From: Uranotaenia lowii
Taxonomy: Eukaryota > Arthropoda > Insecta > Diptera > Culicidae
NCBI RefSeq assembly: GCF_029784155.1
Contig: NC_073691.1
Coordinates: forward strand, 93,671,617-93,735,616
Direction: 5' to 3'
DNA: 64,000 bases
A model generated the notes under the pieces. It had not been told where the DNA came from and did not search any database. It was given only the letters and a program-made list of their open reading frames with translations. Of this stretch, positions 10,678 to 22,180 are shown one piece after another. The number at the start of each line of letters is the position of its first letter. Positions within the stretch are counted from its first letter, which is position 1. Made by a program: the position numbers and the translations under genes.

Positions 10678-11622
10678 GGGGAAAGTCGGGTAAAACGGAC
10701 ACCCTAAGGTAGAATCGCAATAGAAAATCAGATATTGCTCTTTTCATCGCAGTTTTCGTGCAGATGAGCAGTTTAGGTTGTTTGCTAACGCATTAACCGT
10801 TGAAATGAGTAAATTTCCTTCATCAAAACTGTTTTTATAGCTATTCAAAACATGCTTGCAAATTACACTTTTCAAAAATGGTCGGGTAAAACGGACACTG
10901 CTCAGAAAAGGTACATTTTGCCGCAAAAATTGCTGAAAAATTAGATATTTTTGTGAGTTAAGCATTTGAAAACGTTTTTCAACCAAAATGGAACCAACAG
11001 GTCCGAGTCCAGAAGCGAAACCGTGTGGTTTCGGAATTTCATATTTTTTAGGCGCTTTCTTCACCGGAGATCATGTTTTTACATTTTTTATGGCCTGTTT
11101 GAGATGGTGAGTGCTTTTCGACCGACAATTGCTCTTGCCAAGGTCTTCTGAAGGCATATGGAGGAACAAACCGATGAAAAAATTAAAATGCCTGGAGAAA
11201 TTTATGTGTCCGTTTTACCCGACCTTAAGGTGTCCGTCTTACCCGCCTTTGCTACTTTTTTTTAAAAACGTTTGTTGTTTAAGCCCTTGGACTGAAATTT
11301 GCAGATTTTCCTCCAAATGGTTAAAAAGAAGCCTAATAATCACTCTACCTTTGAAAACGGTTGAAATTTTCGAAAAATTTGCGAGTTATGAACTATTTTA
11401 TGAGGAGAGAAAATTACATCAGATAATGGATCCTCAAAGTTTTTGTTTGTTTTGTTTACTATTGTGGGACCTTGCTTGCTATAAATAAACAAAGGGTCTC
11501 GAAAGTGTTGATACACTTAGACGAACATATTCCCATCATTAGATTTGTGCGAAACATTGCAATTTTCGAAATATTGAAAGTGTCCGTTTTACCCGCTGTG
11601 TCCGTTTTATCCGACTTTCCCC
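10678..11622. mobile_element. TIR element with repeated GGGTAAAACGGACAC motif
   Basis: The left end GGGGAAAGTCGGGTAAAACG and the right end (GTTTTATCCGACTTTCCCC) are inverted repeats. The core GGGTAAAACGGACAC recurs inside: in the same sense near 10884 and inverted near 11207, 11232 and 11579. Short frames inside are not recognisable as a transposase. Flanking bases do not give a clean duplication. It is a non-autonomous element of unknown superfamily. Confidence 0.7.
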
Positions 11623-12177
11623 ATGTAAATATTATATTACTAGGTGGCTTCTCTAAAAATTCTATCAATTTCCATTCATGCGTTCAAAAGTTCTTCACGA
11701 AACAAAGTGTTGCATTTTTTTTTACAAATACACTCCATTTTTGCAAACTTCTTCAATGATTATCATTGCCTATTCAAAAATAAAATTTTCGGAAATTCAG
11801 TAGCGTAAAGAAGCGTAAATAGACTGTTCGAGACAAAAAAATGAAAAAAAAACGATGCGAGTAGCTAGCGATCTTCTAATAATTTCCTTTTTCTTCTGCC
11901 CTTTTCACTTCATTAAACGGTACATTTGTTGGGTATTGACATTTATTGAAAAAAAAATGATTGCTGAAATTTTCCATAGGTCAGTTGTTTGGAAAAAAAT
12001 CTCCGAAATGTTTAAGCCCTTCTCTTTTCGCTTCCACCCTAACCTATGTATGTATATTAGGGTGACAGCTGAATGGGTCGTGTTGAACTTCGAAATTCGA
12101 CCATATACATTTTGTAGATTGGCCCAAAAAACTAACCTGTGGTAAATTAAAATTTATGCAAGGGAGGGTCAAAGAAA
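11623..12177. other. AT-rich DNA, nothing recognised
   Basis: No supported gene. A TTAGGGTGACAGCTGAATGG phrase at 12057-12076 looks like a repeat end leading into the next feature, but I could not find its partner. Confidence 0.35.
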
Positions 12178-12600
12178 ATCCGGAAAATCGAAATTTGAAT
12201 TTCTATGCCAAATGAATCGAAAATGCATAAAACGTCGAAATATGGTGTTATTTCTAAATAAAATTTTGACCAAAAATCAACTTTCTGGGACTTGATCGAT
12301 TTTGCATAAAATAAAGAAGTCCCAGAAAGTCGATTTTTGACCAGAAATATTTTTCTAGAAAACACCAGATTTGGACGTTTCACGCATGTATGAGTCCTTT
12401 GGCAAAATTAAAATTTCTATTTTCCGGATATGCTTGGGTTACAGTCCCCCCCCCCCTCCTTTGATAATTTTCGAAATTTTGAAGTCGATTTTGACAAAAA
12501 AATGTTTTTTGTCATATCACCAGATTTCGACGTTTTATGCATTTTTAAGAAATTTGGCATCACAATTAAAATTTCGATTTTTTTGATTTCTTTTTAGTCT
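12178..12600. repeat. Three-copy repeat: inverted pair plus a third direct copy
   Basis: Copy 1 (about 12178-12298) and copy 2 (about 12318-12432) are inverted around a short centre and share GTCCCAGAAAGT, TTTTGACCA, ACACCA and GACGTTT blocks. Copy 3 (about 12470-12590) repeats copy 2 in the same sense (GTCGATTTTGAC, ATCACCAGATTTCGACGTTT). A C11 run at 12448-12458 separates copies 2 and 3. There is no coding capacity. Confidence 0.6.
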
Positions 12601-15092
12601 TACCTTCGGTGATTCTAGCATAGCATATCATAGCCTTGGGTGACTACACACATCTTGCTTTATTGGCTGATACACAAAGAACAACTCAATAATCTAAAAC
12701 AAACACAAGACGCCGAAACGAGTTTCTGTATTCAAAACTCATTTCAAGTGTTGGTTTTGAAAAAAAGTGTACTACAATAATGTACACCTGGACAAGTCAA
12801 TGTAAACATAATAGGGATGATCTGATACAGATAAATGAACTTTCCAGGTGCATAGAACTTATGCGACCCAGGGTGCTGTATTCAGATAGAAAGAGGAAGG
12901 GATATATACTTGGGAAATCCTACTTGGCAAACAGAACTGATACGCAAAATAAATTAAATATGATGCAAAAGCATTAAATTTAAAATAGGAACGATCTCAC
13001 CAAAGTCCATTAACCCTGCGTTTCATAAAGTAACAAATTCGCAACAATTATTGCATGGAAAAATGGAAAATCGGATTTTATTTTAATTTTTTGTCTTGAT
13101 GTACTCATCATTTTCAACTGTTTAAAGTGATTTATAAGGAAAAATAAAAAATCGTGAAACGAAGGGATAAAAGGTGAGCAACGCGCATCACAACAATCAG
13201 GAAAATCGCGCTTTCGTTTGCCCATCGCGGCCTCATCTTTTTTCACTTTCGTTGACCTTTAACTTAGGCTGCGCCACGGCAATATCTATTTGAAAAATCC
13301 TTCTGATTCGTTTTTTTTTACACCAATTTATCCTGGTTTCACCAGCATTCGACCACCAAAACACATTATTGTACCAGGGCATCGTTGAATTTTGCACTGC
13401 GTTATTGAAAAACAGATAGCACCGCCAGCCATTTTTCTTTGCTTTTCTATCAAGCACTTTTTTTTCGAATCAAGATAAATGAATCTCGGGTAGCTGCTCC
13501 CAAAACTTGACATAAAATCATACTTTACTTCACCTCATCCTTGTCAATGTAAAAAGTTTAAAGTATCTTCAATTCCCAATTTAAAATTGGAAGTAGTTAT
13601 GAGAAAACGAGACGGAAAGCGCTACCAAAAAAAAACACGACCGTATTCGTCCAAGGCCAACTGCGAATCCCTTTCAGTCTTACCTTCGGTGATTCTCGAG
13701 GGTAATCAAGTCCGATTGAGCTGAGATTTTGCACAGGTCAGTTTTTTGTCAGTTTATTGTCTGTTTTCAAAATTCGATCATGAAATTTTCACCCGAATGT
13801 ACATGTGTGAAATAATTTCAATATTTTGAAATAATGAAATAGATAACATCTGAGAGATTGAACGCTCAAAATTTTTGAAGCTTTATGATTCCGTGAAGAA
13901 ATCCCTAACCTTTCCTGACTTTTCATATAAATTTTAAGTATCGTTTTATTTCCGATTTTCTATAATGGATGGAAACACTAATCGTGAAAATGCCAAACTC
14001 TCCATTTGTAAAATAAAGCATCAAAAATATCATTACGAAAATTTTATGAATGTTGAATTTCGTAAAAATTAAAAAAAAATCAAGCATTTTGTGGAGAAAA
14101 TCGAAGAAATCTATTGTTTTTAATTCAGTTGCTTGATCGAGAAGATGAAAACAAATTTGAACAAAATCATAAAAAAAAACGTGAATTACTCCTAAGAAGC
14201 CTGATCGCCAGCATTAATCTGTGGCATGGGGTTAATAATAATCCACAACAACAAGGATGCTTGTTTGGAAAACTTGTCGTACATCACATCATACAGAAAC
14301 ATTGCGTGTGTGTTTGGGTTGCCACTCACACACACACCTCTCATCAGTAATGCTACCTGAAAATTCACCGGAAATCTGTTGTTTTGTGCAATGTGCTCCC
14401 TTGCTTGTGGGAAAATAAAACGGGAAACTTCCGCACGTGGTGCGGACAACACGTCAAATTAGCGCAAACACACGAGGAGAAGAAGTTTGAAATATTCAGG
14501 GATTCAGGGATCCCAGAAAGTTGCCCCAAAACCAATTGAGGTTTCGCAATTGAGCGACTGTTTTCAAAATTCTGTGACAAAATCCTGGAGGTTTTTCCGT
14601 TTAGATATAGGTTAGAAATACTTCAAATTTGATTAGTTTGGATGAAAGTTAGTTTGCATTAAATAATATATCCACTAAGGAAACTAGTATTGGATATATT
14701 TTAGTGGTGGCTCCAGAGAGTAGGCACAAATTAGGATTGATAAAAGTGGTATAACTAACCTTTGATGGAAATTCCTTGCTTTGAAAGATATTTTAAAATA
14801 TAAGAATTTGGTATACATTTGTATACAAAATCTGCTGACACTGCCTTTAGTCAATCAGTAGATTGTTGACAAGTCATTTGCTTGCCATCTTCCGACAGCG
14901 CATAAATGTCATTATAATGAAATTAATACAACAAACGTTCCAACTGTCCAATTTCGAAGAAGGAAGAACGGAGCAGTGAAATCATCAAAAATAAAAAAAT
15001 AAAAAAGAATCCAGCCAATTTGTCTCATTCTCTATTTCCGACATTCCAATTTGGTTTCATTTTTCGTTAATAACTGCCATCAAATCTTTGTG
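12601..15092. other. Non-coding DNA with a 21-bp direct repeat
   Basis: AGTCTTACCTTCGGTGATTC occurs at about 12597 and again at about 13677, in the same sense. The second copy is followed by TCGAGGGTAATC. Sequence at 13765-13795 (TTTTCAAAATTCGATCATGA) recurs at 18233-18252, so both belong to a dispersed repeat. I see no convincing gene. A short CA/GT run lies at 14327-14336. Confidence 0.4.
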
Positions 15093-15500
15093 TCATGGAG
15101 TAACATTTCCGCATGACGTCGTCGGATGTGCCGTACAGATCGACCAGAGGAACGATGTACTTGTGTAGCTAGATATGAGTATGTATGCATGCATGAAAGT
15201 ACCACAGCAGAGACTTGTGCACATCAGACTTTCCATCAGAGAAGTCCTACACTCCACAACAGTCAGTGTACAGTAAAGAAGGAAGGAAGACCTTTTCTCG
15301 TGCCGAAAAATTTTGGTGGAACACACCACAGTACAAAGTCAGGCAGGAGACGAAAACGAAAATTAAATTAGAATACATGAGCAGATAGCCTCGTTTGTTG
15401 TGCAGAGCCAGCCAGTCAGCCACAGTGTGTCAGTCTCAGCTCAGCTCGAATCTTCTTCCAACTATCTGTCTGTCTCACTCACACAGTTACTTTCTTTCTA
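15093..15500 (+). promoter_or_regulatory. TE-free island with initiator-like sequence (speculative 5' UTR or promoter)
   Basis: Non-repetitive sequence of higher complexity. Positions 15403-15436 contain repeated CAGTC/TCAGT phrases (CAGCCAGTCAGCCACAG, GTGTCAGTCTCAGC) resembling insect initiator elements, followed by a CT-rich leader-like run. There is no attached coding exon that I can recognise. This is an inference from texture only. Confidence 0.2.
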
Positions 15501-16039
15501 CAACTTTTTTTTTTCTTCATTGTGCACATGGAATGATAAAGAGGTAGATTTGTGCCAAAAATTTGTGCTATTGTGTCTGTCTTCATTTTTTTCATCTACT
15601 CTTACTGTTGCTAGACATGACTCCCCAGAATATTGTTACTATATATTTTCGGATATTAGTATGTTAGATTACCTACTTTTGTTAACATAATGTTCGTTCG
15701 AAAAGGGGAATGGGAACCAAAACAATGTAGGTTTGGTATCTAAACATGCTGCCCCATTTTGTTTGGCTGGATGTGTTTTGTTTGGGTTTGGAATGATGGG
15801 GATAACAGCACTCTTTTGGGTCGAATATTTTAATGAAGCATCAGATTCGAATTCTGTTGTGCAATTCAATTTTGTAGGACTCATTCGTTTGGAAAATTAA
15901 ACTGGTTTATGGATCATAAATCCGATTGTCAGGATTTAATTCGGTCTTTCCCAGATGAGATAACATTTTGAACTAGGTGTATGTATTTTCTATTAATACC
16001 AAAAGCTGGCTCATGAAAATTTCTTCAAACTTTCAATTG
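15501..16039. other. Non-coding DNA, nothing recognised
   Basis: Mixed-composition sequence without a supported gene, RNA gene or repeat end. Confidence 0.35.
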
Positions 16040-16734
16040 TCGTTCTATTTTTTTTTTTCGAAAATGTTCTAAGCATTTTTTTCTTAATTTTTTTTATTTA
16101 TAATTCTCTTGTTCAAAATTCTCACTTTTTCTTTTCACCCAAATTTGCTCTTATTCATCACCTCATTTTGTTAATTTTCCTTTTTAATCTTGTTCTTCTT
16201 TATTTGACTTTATTGTATTTTAAATCTTCGATATCCCTTTTTTTATTCTATTTTTTTTATTTCTCTTCTCTAGAGCGATGTGAGCTCTGGTTAATAATTC
16301 GTTTATCTTAACCCTTCGTTTCATGATTTTTTTATTTTTCCCTAAAAATCACTTAAAACAGTTCAAAATGATGTGAACATCAAGAAAAAAAATTAAAATA
16401 AAATACGATTTTTCCGTTTTTTCATACATTTACTGTTGCAAGTTTGTTACTTTATGAAACGAAGGGTTAAACAATTTATATTTTTTATCGCTTTTTCCCT
16501 GTCCTTTACTTCTCTCTTCTATGTCTATTTCATGTCTCTTTTCTTAACCTCATTCAATTTGCTCCAATCGATATTTTCCTCAGATTTTGTCATAAACTTT
16601 TCTCTTCAATCTCTCTTTTCTCTATCCCTCTTTTCTTTAGCCTTTTATCAATATCGCTTTTATTGATTTCTCTACTATATATCTCCTTTTAAACTTTCTT
16701 CGCTTTTACTGACTTCTCCATTCTAATGCTTATC
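16040..16734. repeat. Pyrimidine-rich tract leading into the hexamer satellite
   Basis: The plus strand is dominated by T and C for about 700 bp (TTTTTCTT, CTTTTCT, TCTCTTTTCT runs) with only short interruptions. It grades into the satellite that follows. Open frames here are low-complexity Leu/Phe/Ser strings and not genes. Confidence 0.6.
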
Positions 16735-17562
16735 TCATTCTCATTCTCCCATTTTCATTCTTATTCAGATTTTCATTTTCATTCTCATTCTCATTCTCAT
16801 TTCTATTCCCATTCCCATTCCATTCTCATTCTCATTCTCATTCTCATTCTCATCCTCATTCTCATTTCTATTCTCATTCTCATTTTCATTCTCATTCTCA
16901 TTCCCTTTCTCATTCTCATTCTTATTCTCATCCTCATTCTCATTCTCATTCTCATTCCCTTTCTCATTCTCATTCTCATTTTCATTCTCATTCTTATTCT
17001 CATTCTCATTCTCATTCTCATTCACATTTTCATTCTCATTCTCATTCTCATTCTCATTCTCATTCTCATTCTCACTCTCATTCTCATTCTCATTCTCATT
17101 CTCATTCTCATTCTCATTCTCATTCTCATTCTCATTCTCATTCTCATTCTCATTCTCATTCTCATTCTCATTCTCATTCTCATTCTCATTCTCATTCTCA
17201 TTCTCATTCTCATTCTCATTCTCATTCTCATTCTCATTCTCATTCTCATTCTCATTCTCATTCTCATTCTCATTCTCATTCTCATTCTCATTCTCATTCT
17301 CATTCTCATTCTCATTCTCATTCTCATTCTCATTCTCATTCTCATTCTCATTCTCATTCTCATTCTCATTCTCATTCTCATTCTCATTCTTATTCTTATT
17401 CTTATTCTTATTCTTATTCTTATTCTTATTCTTATTCTTATTCTTATTCTTATTCTTATTCTTATTCTTATTCTTATTCTTATTCTTATTCTTATTCTTA
17501 TTCTCATTCTTATACTCATGCTCATGCTCATGTTCATGCTCATTCTCATGCTCATTCTCATA
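16735..17562. repeat. Hexamer satellite (TTCTCA)n with a (TTCTTA)n block
   Basis: The hexamer CATTCT (TTCTCA) is repeated for about 830 bp. Positions 16735-17040 are interrupted by variants (TTTTCA, TTCCCA, TTCTTA, CCTTTC). Positions 17041-17385 are nearly pure. Positions 17386-17502 switch to pure TTCTTA. The end (17503-17562) mixes TTCTCA and GCTCAT. Because the unit is six bases, every frame is open: one strand reads Leu-Ile repeats and the other Asn-Glu, Asn-Lys or Arg-Met repeats. These are not genes. Confidence 0.97.
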
Positions 17563-17859
17563 AACCATAAATAAATTATGAAAATGGACAAATACTTCAA
17601 CTCTTCAAATTCTTGAAAATCGTAAAAATGTATCAACTGGTTGGGTAATGAAAAAAATTATTTTCGGCAATTCAAGACAAGAAAAAATCTCAGATCGATT
17701 TTAATTTCTTCATCCGACGTTTCGGCATTTATTACCCAGTTCCCCTAAATGAAATTCTCAAAATCTCAAAAGATCACTAAGTAGGTATAGTTTGAAATCT
17801 GGAAAATTGTTTGGCATTATAAACTTAAAATCGATCATGTTTGCACTTTGAACTTGAAA
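17563..17859. other. AT-rich DNA, nothing recognised
   Basis: No gene or clear repeat is visible between the satellite and the next tandem repeat. Confidence 0.4.
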
Positions 17860-18210
17860 AACTTTAACTTTTTTCAATCAGGGAAAATTTTCAACTTGAA
17901 CTTTTTTTTTGGTAAAAAGTAATTTTTTCGATTTTTTCTAGTCAGGGGTCGCGTGAAAAACCTTGAATTTATCGAATCAGGTAAAATTTTCAACTACAAA
18001 ATTTGTCGGTAAAAAGTCATTTTTCGATTTTATCTTGTCGGGGATCGCGTGGAAAACCTTGATTTTATTTTAACAGGCAAAATTATCAACTTGAAATTTT
18101 TTTGGTAAAAAGTCATCTTTTTTTGATTTTTTCTGGTCGAGGGTTACGTTAAAAACATTGAATTTTTTAATCAGGCGAAAGTTTTAAACTTCGAAATTTT
18201 TTTAGGTCAA
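17860..18210. repeat. Tandem repeat, period about 98 bp, 3.5 copies
   Basis: ATCAGG(G/T/C)AAAATTTTCAACT recurs at about 17876, 17975, 18072 and 18170. Each copy continues with a GGTAAAAAGTNATTTTT block, then CGATTTT..TCNGGGGTCGCGT and AAAACCTTGAATTT. Copies have diverged by about 15-25 percent by eye. There is no coding capacity. Confidence 0.75.
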
Positions 18211-18319
18211 TAAACAAAATTTGAATGATCAGTTTTCAAAATTCGATCATGAAAATTCATCAATTGGAACCCTACTGTACACTTTTCTTAACATAAGGCA
18301 AAGTCCGTTGACCTTTCGA

Positions 18320-19010
18320 CTAAAAATTCAAAATTAAAAAGGTCAATGAAGTGTCAACTAAATTAGCTGCCACAAAAAATACACATCCTGAAGGACGTGT
18401 GCCTTCCCGAAAGTGGTAAAATGAGGAAAGCGCGACACCTTTCCAGTCCAACCATACCTTATCACGCACTTCCCCCTGGTTCCGGTTAAAATCAGGTGGA
18501 ACAAAACGGAGCAATAGAAGAGAGACGAAAAAAAGCAAAAAACAACAAACCTCGGCTTCAGTGAATGGGGACAACTGGGCCAGCCCGGGCTCTGGAACTA
18601 TCCAACTGAGCCGGCTCACATCATTTCGTGTATCATCCCCCCATTATCCCCCCACTACTCACCACAGCCAAACACAAACACACAGACGCACACACCACAT
18701 TCAGAAGATCGCGTTTCGTAAATTGAAAGAAGATGGGGACGTCGCGACGGGGGAGAAAATAGAGTAATGACATAAACGGCGGAAATAATTTGAGCATTTA
18801 GAGCGCCTCGAGAGCTTGTATTTAGTTATAATAGACTTAGCGTATAGTAGAGCGCACCACGCCACACGAGAGACACAACTCAACAAACGCGGCATGGCAA
18901 ATGGCTTATGGCACACGGTTTTATCGGCTAATCGTTTGCTAAGTGATGGCTTCGGAAGTGGTCATTTCCGTATTTTAGTTTGTTTTGTGTTTTTTCTTTA
19001 ATTTTGGTTT
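18320..19010. other. TE-free, higher-GC island
   Basis: Non-repetitive sequence with moderate GC. It contains CA-rich stretches (18660-18700) and two overlapping open frames of 60-100 codons on opposite strands, neither with a recognisable domain. No TE ends are seen. It could be ancestral intron, regulatory DNA or an untranslated exon. Confidence 0.3.
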
Positions 19011-19399
19011 GCGTTAGAGTCAGTCTCGTTGAAAGTATTTGTGTGGAGATTTATTCAAACATCCTTCGAAATGATTTGCTGCATGAATAATTTGAAACGA
19101 TTGAACTCCTTTCACTAGCAATTGAGGTTAGTTTCTCATAAAAACCAAATGATTGGTTGAGTTTCAATGACTGAATCAACAAATTTTTGTTTAATTATTT
19201 ATATCTTTTTCACACGGACTGACATGTTTTTCAAGTAAAACTAAAAAAATGCCTGACTGATTTAGCGGTCAATAGTTAATTATGCAACCTTATCTTCAGG
19301 TTGATTCAACTACGCAGTGATTTTCTTTTGAGCAAGAGATGCAGTAGATTCAGGATTGGTGTCACAACCTGCGGAGTGAAGCACCTTCCGTGGCATATA
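19011..19399. other. AT-rich DNA, nothing recognised
   Basis: No supported gene. It ends at the TA dinucleotide that starts the large nested element. Confidence 0.4.
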
Positions 19400-19861
19400 C
19401 AGTAGTTTTTCAATTTTATCACGGCCAAAAAAAAAATCAGCGTAAATTTGGCGAAACTAAAAATTAAAGTGGAAAAAAGTGTTTTTATTGTCTTTAATCA
19501 ATAATTTATAATGTTTTCAGTAGTGGAAACGTTTTGTAACAATAAGTTTTGATCAGAAGGAGTAATTATCAAAGATAACAAAAAACAAAGGATCGATTTC
19601 AGTTTTCAGTTCAAATTATTCTTCTCTATAGCAATTTTAAGATTTTTTCTTAAAATAAAACCATGTAGAATATCAATTTGATAGTCTTCATCTAATTAAA
19701 GTGAATTATTTAGATTTTATGGAAATGAAAATTATCTCTTATGCCGATTTTGGAAAAGAGTTCAAAGAAAAATGCATCAAAAAATTTTCTTCAGCAAATT
19801 TTAAATTTCATTATTTTAATCTTCACACTTTTAATTAACAAATAAACAAATTAAACAAATG

Positions 19862-21080
19862 AAGTCTGTTTTAAATAGAATCTGGTCGCATCTTTTCATT
19901 TACTGCAGCGCCCCTAGTTGTCACATCGCGAATCTAATAACAGTCTACAGAATCTATTAACAGTGTTTGTTTACTTAGTGGTGAAAATTTCATCAAGATT
20001 GAAGTAGTCAGTCAAAAGTTATCGAAGATGGAACGCGAAAGGCGAAAGAAAATTCTGCACACTCACGTAGAGAAACCGACGTGGTCAGGGGTAAAGATCG
20101 CGAAATTCCTGAAATATACAAAATCGACTATAAATTCGGTGCTGCAACGTTACCGGGAGACCCTAACGGTGGACCGAGCAAAACAAACCAGGCGTAAAAG
20201 TGGAACATCTGACCGGAAGCTGCGAGCAAAGGTAATTCGATCAGTTCACAATAATTCTGGAATCTCCTTGCGTAATTTGGCAAAAAAGTTCAAGACGAAC
20301 CACAGTACAGCTCGACGAATTTGTTTGCGAGAAGGCTTGCGGTCGTATCATGCAAGCAAACACCTCAACAGGACGCTGAAACAAAACCTGGTTGCCAAAA
20401 CCAGGGCAAGGAAGTTGTACGAGAAAGTGTTGACCAAGTACAATTTTGGACAAATACCCGGTAACAAATTTTACCTTGCGAAGCGTAAAGGGAATGTTGC
20501 GGAATGTCCCTTGATTTGGCAAGGGATCTGTAATTGTGGGAAGAAGACTAAGATTTTCATCACTGGGGACACAATGAATGGAAATGTTTACAAAGAAGAA
20601 TGTCTCCTGAAGAGGGTTTTGCTATTCATTCGGTCCCACAAAGGTCCGGTGAAGTTCTGGCCGGATCTGGTAAGCTGCCACTACAGCCGGGATGTCGTTA
20701 AGTGGTATAAGGAGAACAAGATCGATTTTGTTGAAAAAAGTATCAATCCACCAAACTGTCCGGATTTTCGTCCCATCGAGAAATATTGGGCAATAGTTAA
20801 GGGCAAACTGGAGAAATGTGGCAGAACCATGAAAAAACCCGCTCAAATGGAAAAGTGGTGGAACAAGATGGCGAATGAGGTTACCAGCAGAAACAGATGG
20901 GTGGTATCACAAAAAAAGTTCGAAAATTCATCCGAAAAGCTGACGAAAGATTTTTATGTATTTTTTTCCTTCAAGTGCAATAAAAACCCTCCAAAATGAC
21001 ATTTTTACTTTTGGCGTACATTATTTCTTTACAGAGAAATGATCTATTTTATCCGACCAGATTCTATGTGAAACAGACTT
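19862..21080 (+). mobile_element. DD37E-type mariner (IS630/Tc1/mariner), about 1.22 kb
   Basis: The ends AAGTCTGTTTTAAATAGAAT and the inverted right end (AAGTCTGTTTCACATAGAAT) frame one transposase gene. TA follows the right end and TG precedes the left end, consistent with a mutated TA duplication. Size and gene position fit mariner-type elements. It sits inside the larger CAGTAG-ended element and so arrived later. Confidence 0.85.
20028..20999 (+). CDS. DD37E mariner-type transposase, 323 aa, lacking the first catalytic Asp region
   Basis: The protein would bind the element's inverted repeats and catalyse cut-and-paste transposition in the nucleus. Seen: an N-terminal helix-turn-helix near residues 18-42, a basic RRKSG linker at 55-59, a second helix-turn-helix near 73-105, a DLVSCHYS motif with the second catalytic Asp at residue 213, and a PPNCPDFRPIEKYW motif with the terminal Glu at 251. 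The gap is 37 residues, the DD37E signature of mosquito mariner relatives. The DDE-Tyr-type motif with the first Asp, normally just before the QIPG..FY segment, is absent: residue ~135 runs straight into it. The frame is otherwise intact. The likely explanation is an in-frame deletion of about 20-25 codons, which would abolish activity while leaving DNA binding. The ATG at 20028 is chosen because it begins the family's typical N terminus. Confidence 0.9.
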   Translation: MERERRKKILHTHVEKPTWSGVKIAKFLKYTKSTINSVLQRYRETLTVDRAKQTRRKSGTSDRKLRAKVIRSVHNNSGISLRNLAKKFKTNHSTARRICLREGLRSYHASKHLNRTLKQNLVAKTRARKLYEKVLTKYNFGQIPGNKFYLAKRKGNVAECPLIWQGICNCGKKTKIFITGDTMNGNVYKEECLLKRVLLFIRSHKGPVKFWPDLVSCHYSRDVVKWYKENKIDFVEKSINPPNCPDFRPIEKYWAIVKGKLEKCGRTMKKPAQMEKWWNKMANEVTSRNRWVVSQKKFENSSEKLTKDFYVFFSFKCNKNPPK

Positions 21081-21630
21081 TAAATCAGAGACACTAATCT
21101 CTTCTCAAAAAACGCTCAAAATCACCCACATCTTTATATGATTAGCATAACCAAAAAAGTTTACTTTTTTAGAGCGGTTAACCAAGCACAAATAACAACA
21201 CTAGCATTAGCGTGACGTTAAAATCTTTATGTCTATTATTACAAGAGTTTTTAAAATCTAGATGACGATTTTAAACACTGTACCGCTAAAGTAAGCAGTT
21301 CAATGGCATTTTCATTTTATTGAATACGTATATACCATAACATTAACCATAAAAATATCATGAACAAAGACCCTCTACGCTTTTGAACGAGAATTGAGGC
21401 CCTGGAAAGGGTTTCTGAATGATTTCTTTAAAAGCGTGATAACCCAAGCAACCAAAAGTCGCTTTTTTACTTAACTCAGAACTCAGAAGTTCACATTTGG
21501 CTGATAAAATGTTTTACGGGAACTTCGGGTGACTCTTGTCGCGTAAAAGTTACTCAGGAACTTCTATCGCCCTTTGAAAGGATAAACTATCGATAACGGA
21601 ACTTCTAAGCGCATTTAATGGAACTACTTT

Positions 21631-21852
21631 CAAGAAGGTCGATAACGTTCGCGTAACATTCTAAAACGTACCATTAAGATACTTGAAGGTGTTTTGAAGA
21701 ACCTATATGGGAATTCTAAGCCACATGTCAAAAATGTCTTTCAAGAATGTCGATAACGTTCGTGTAACACCCTAAAACGCACCATTAAGATACTTGAAGG
21801 TGTTTTAAAGAACCTATATGGGAATTCTAAGCGACATTTCAAAAATGTCTGT
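21631..21852. repeat. Two-copy direct repeat, 111-bp period
   Basis: CAAGAAGGTCGATAACGTTC at 21631 recurs as CAAGAATGTCGATAACGTTC at 21742. The copies share TTAAGATACTTGAAGGTGTT and CCTATATGGGAATTCTAAG and differ at few positions. A diverged related block lies just upstream (about 21540-21630). Confidence 0.8.
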
Positions 21853-22103
21853 CAATTTCATGTCATGGTATTTGTTTTGTTTATATCTGTACTGATATTT
21901 ACGAATGGAATTCAAGATTTTTTCGAATTTTTCTTATAAATGTTAAGATATTCGAAAAATTTTTGATGATGCGAATTATTGTTATGATTCATATAGTGTA
22001 CCGAAAGTCCTTCAAACGACATAAGGAACAAACTATTGACCAACCTTTTCAATCATCTCAAATGATATTGAGTTTAAATACTAATTATTACAATGGCAAT
22101 GAG

Positions 22104-22180
22104 CTATTGCTGGATTGGTCGAGAGGCTGGTGAGTTTCATTGCAATCTAGAGAGCAGCAGTTCAATTCCCTAGGCGTGTA
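22104..22180 (+). repeat. tRNA-like (SINE-type) segment
   Basis: The pol III A-box-like TTGGTCGAGAGGCTGG (22115-22130) and B-box-like AGTTCAATTCCC (22159-22170) are spaced as in a tRNA. The acceptor arms do not pair, so it is not a functional tRNA gene. It may be a captured SINE head. Confidence 0.45.

Noticed and set aside
16726..17636. Long open frames on both strands (up to 282 codons) across the hexamer satellite
   Set aside because: They arise because a six-base unit leaves all frames open; the products are pure dipeptide repeats with no start context or domain.
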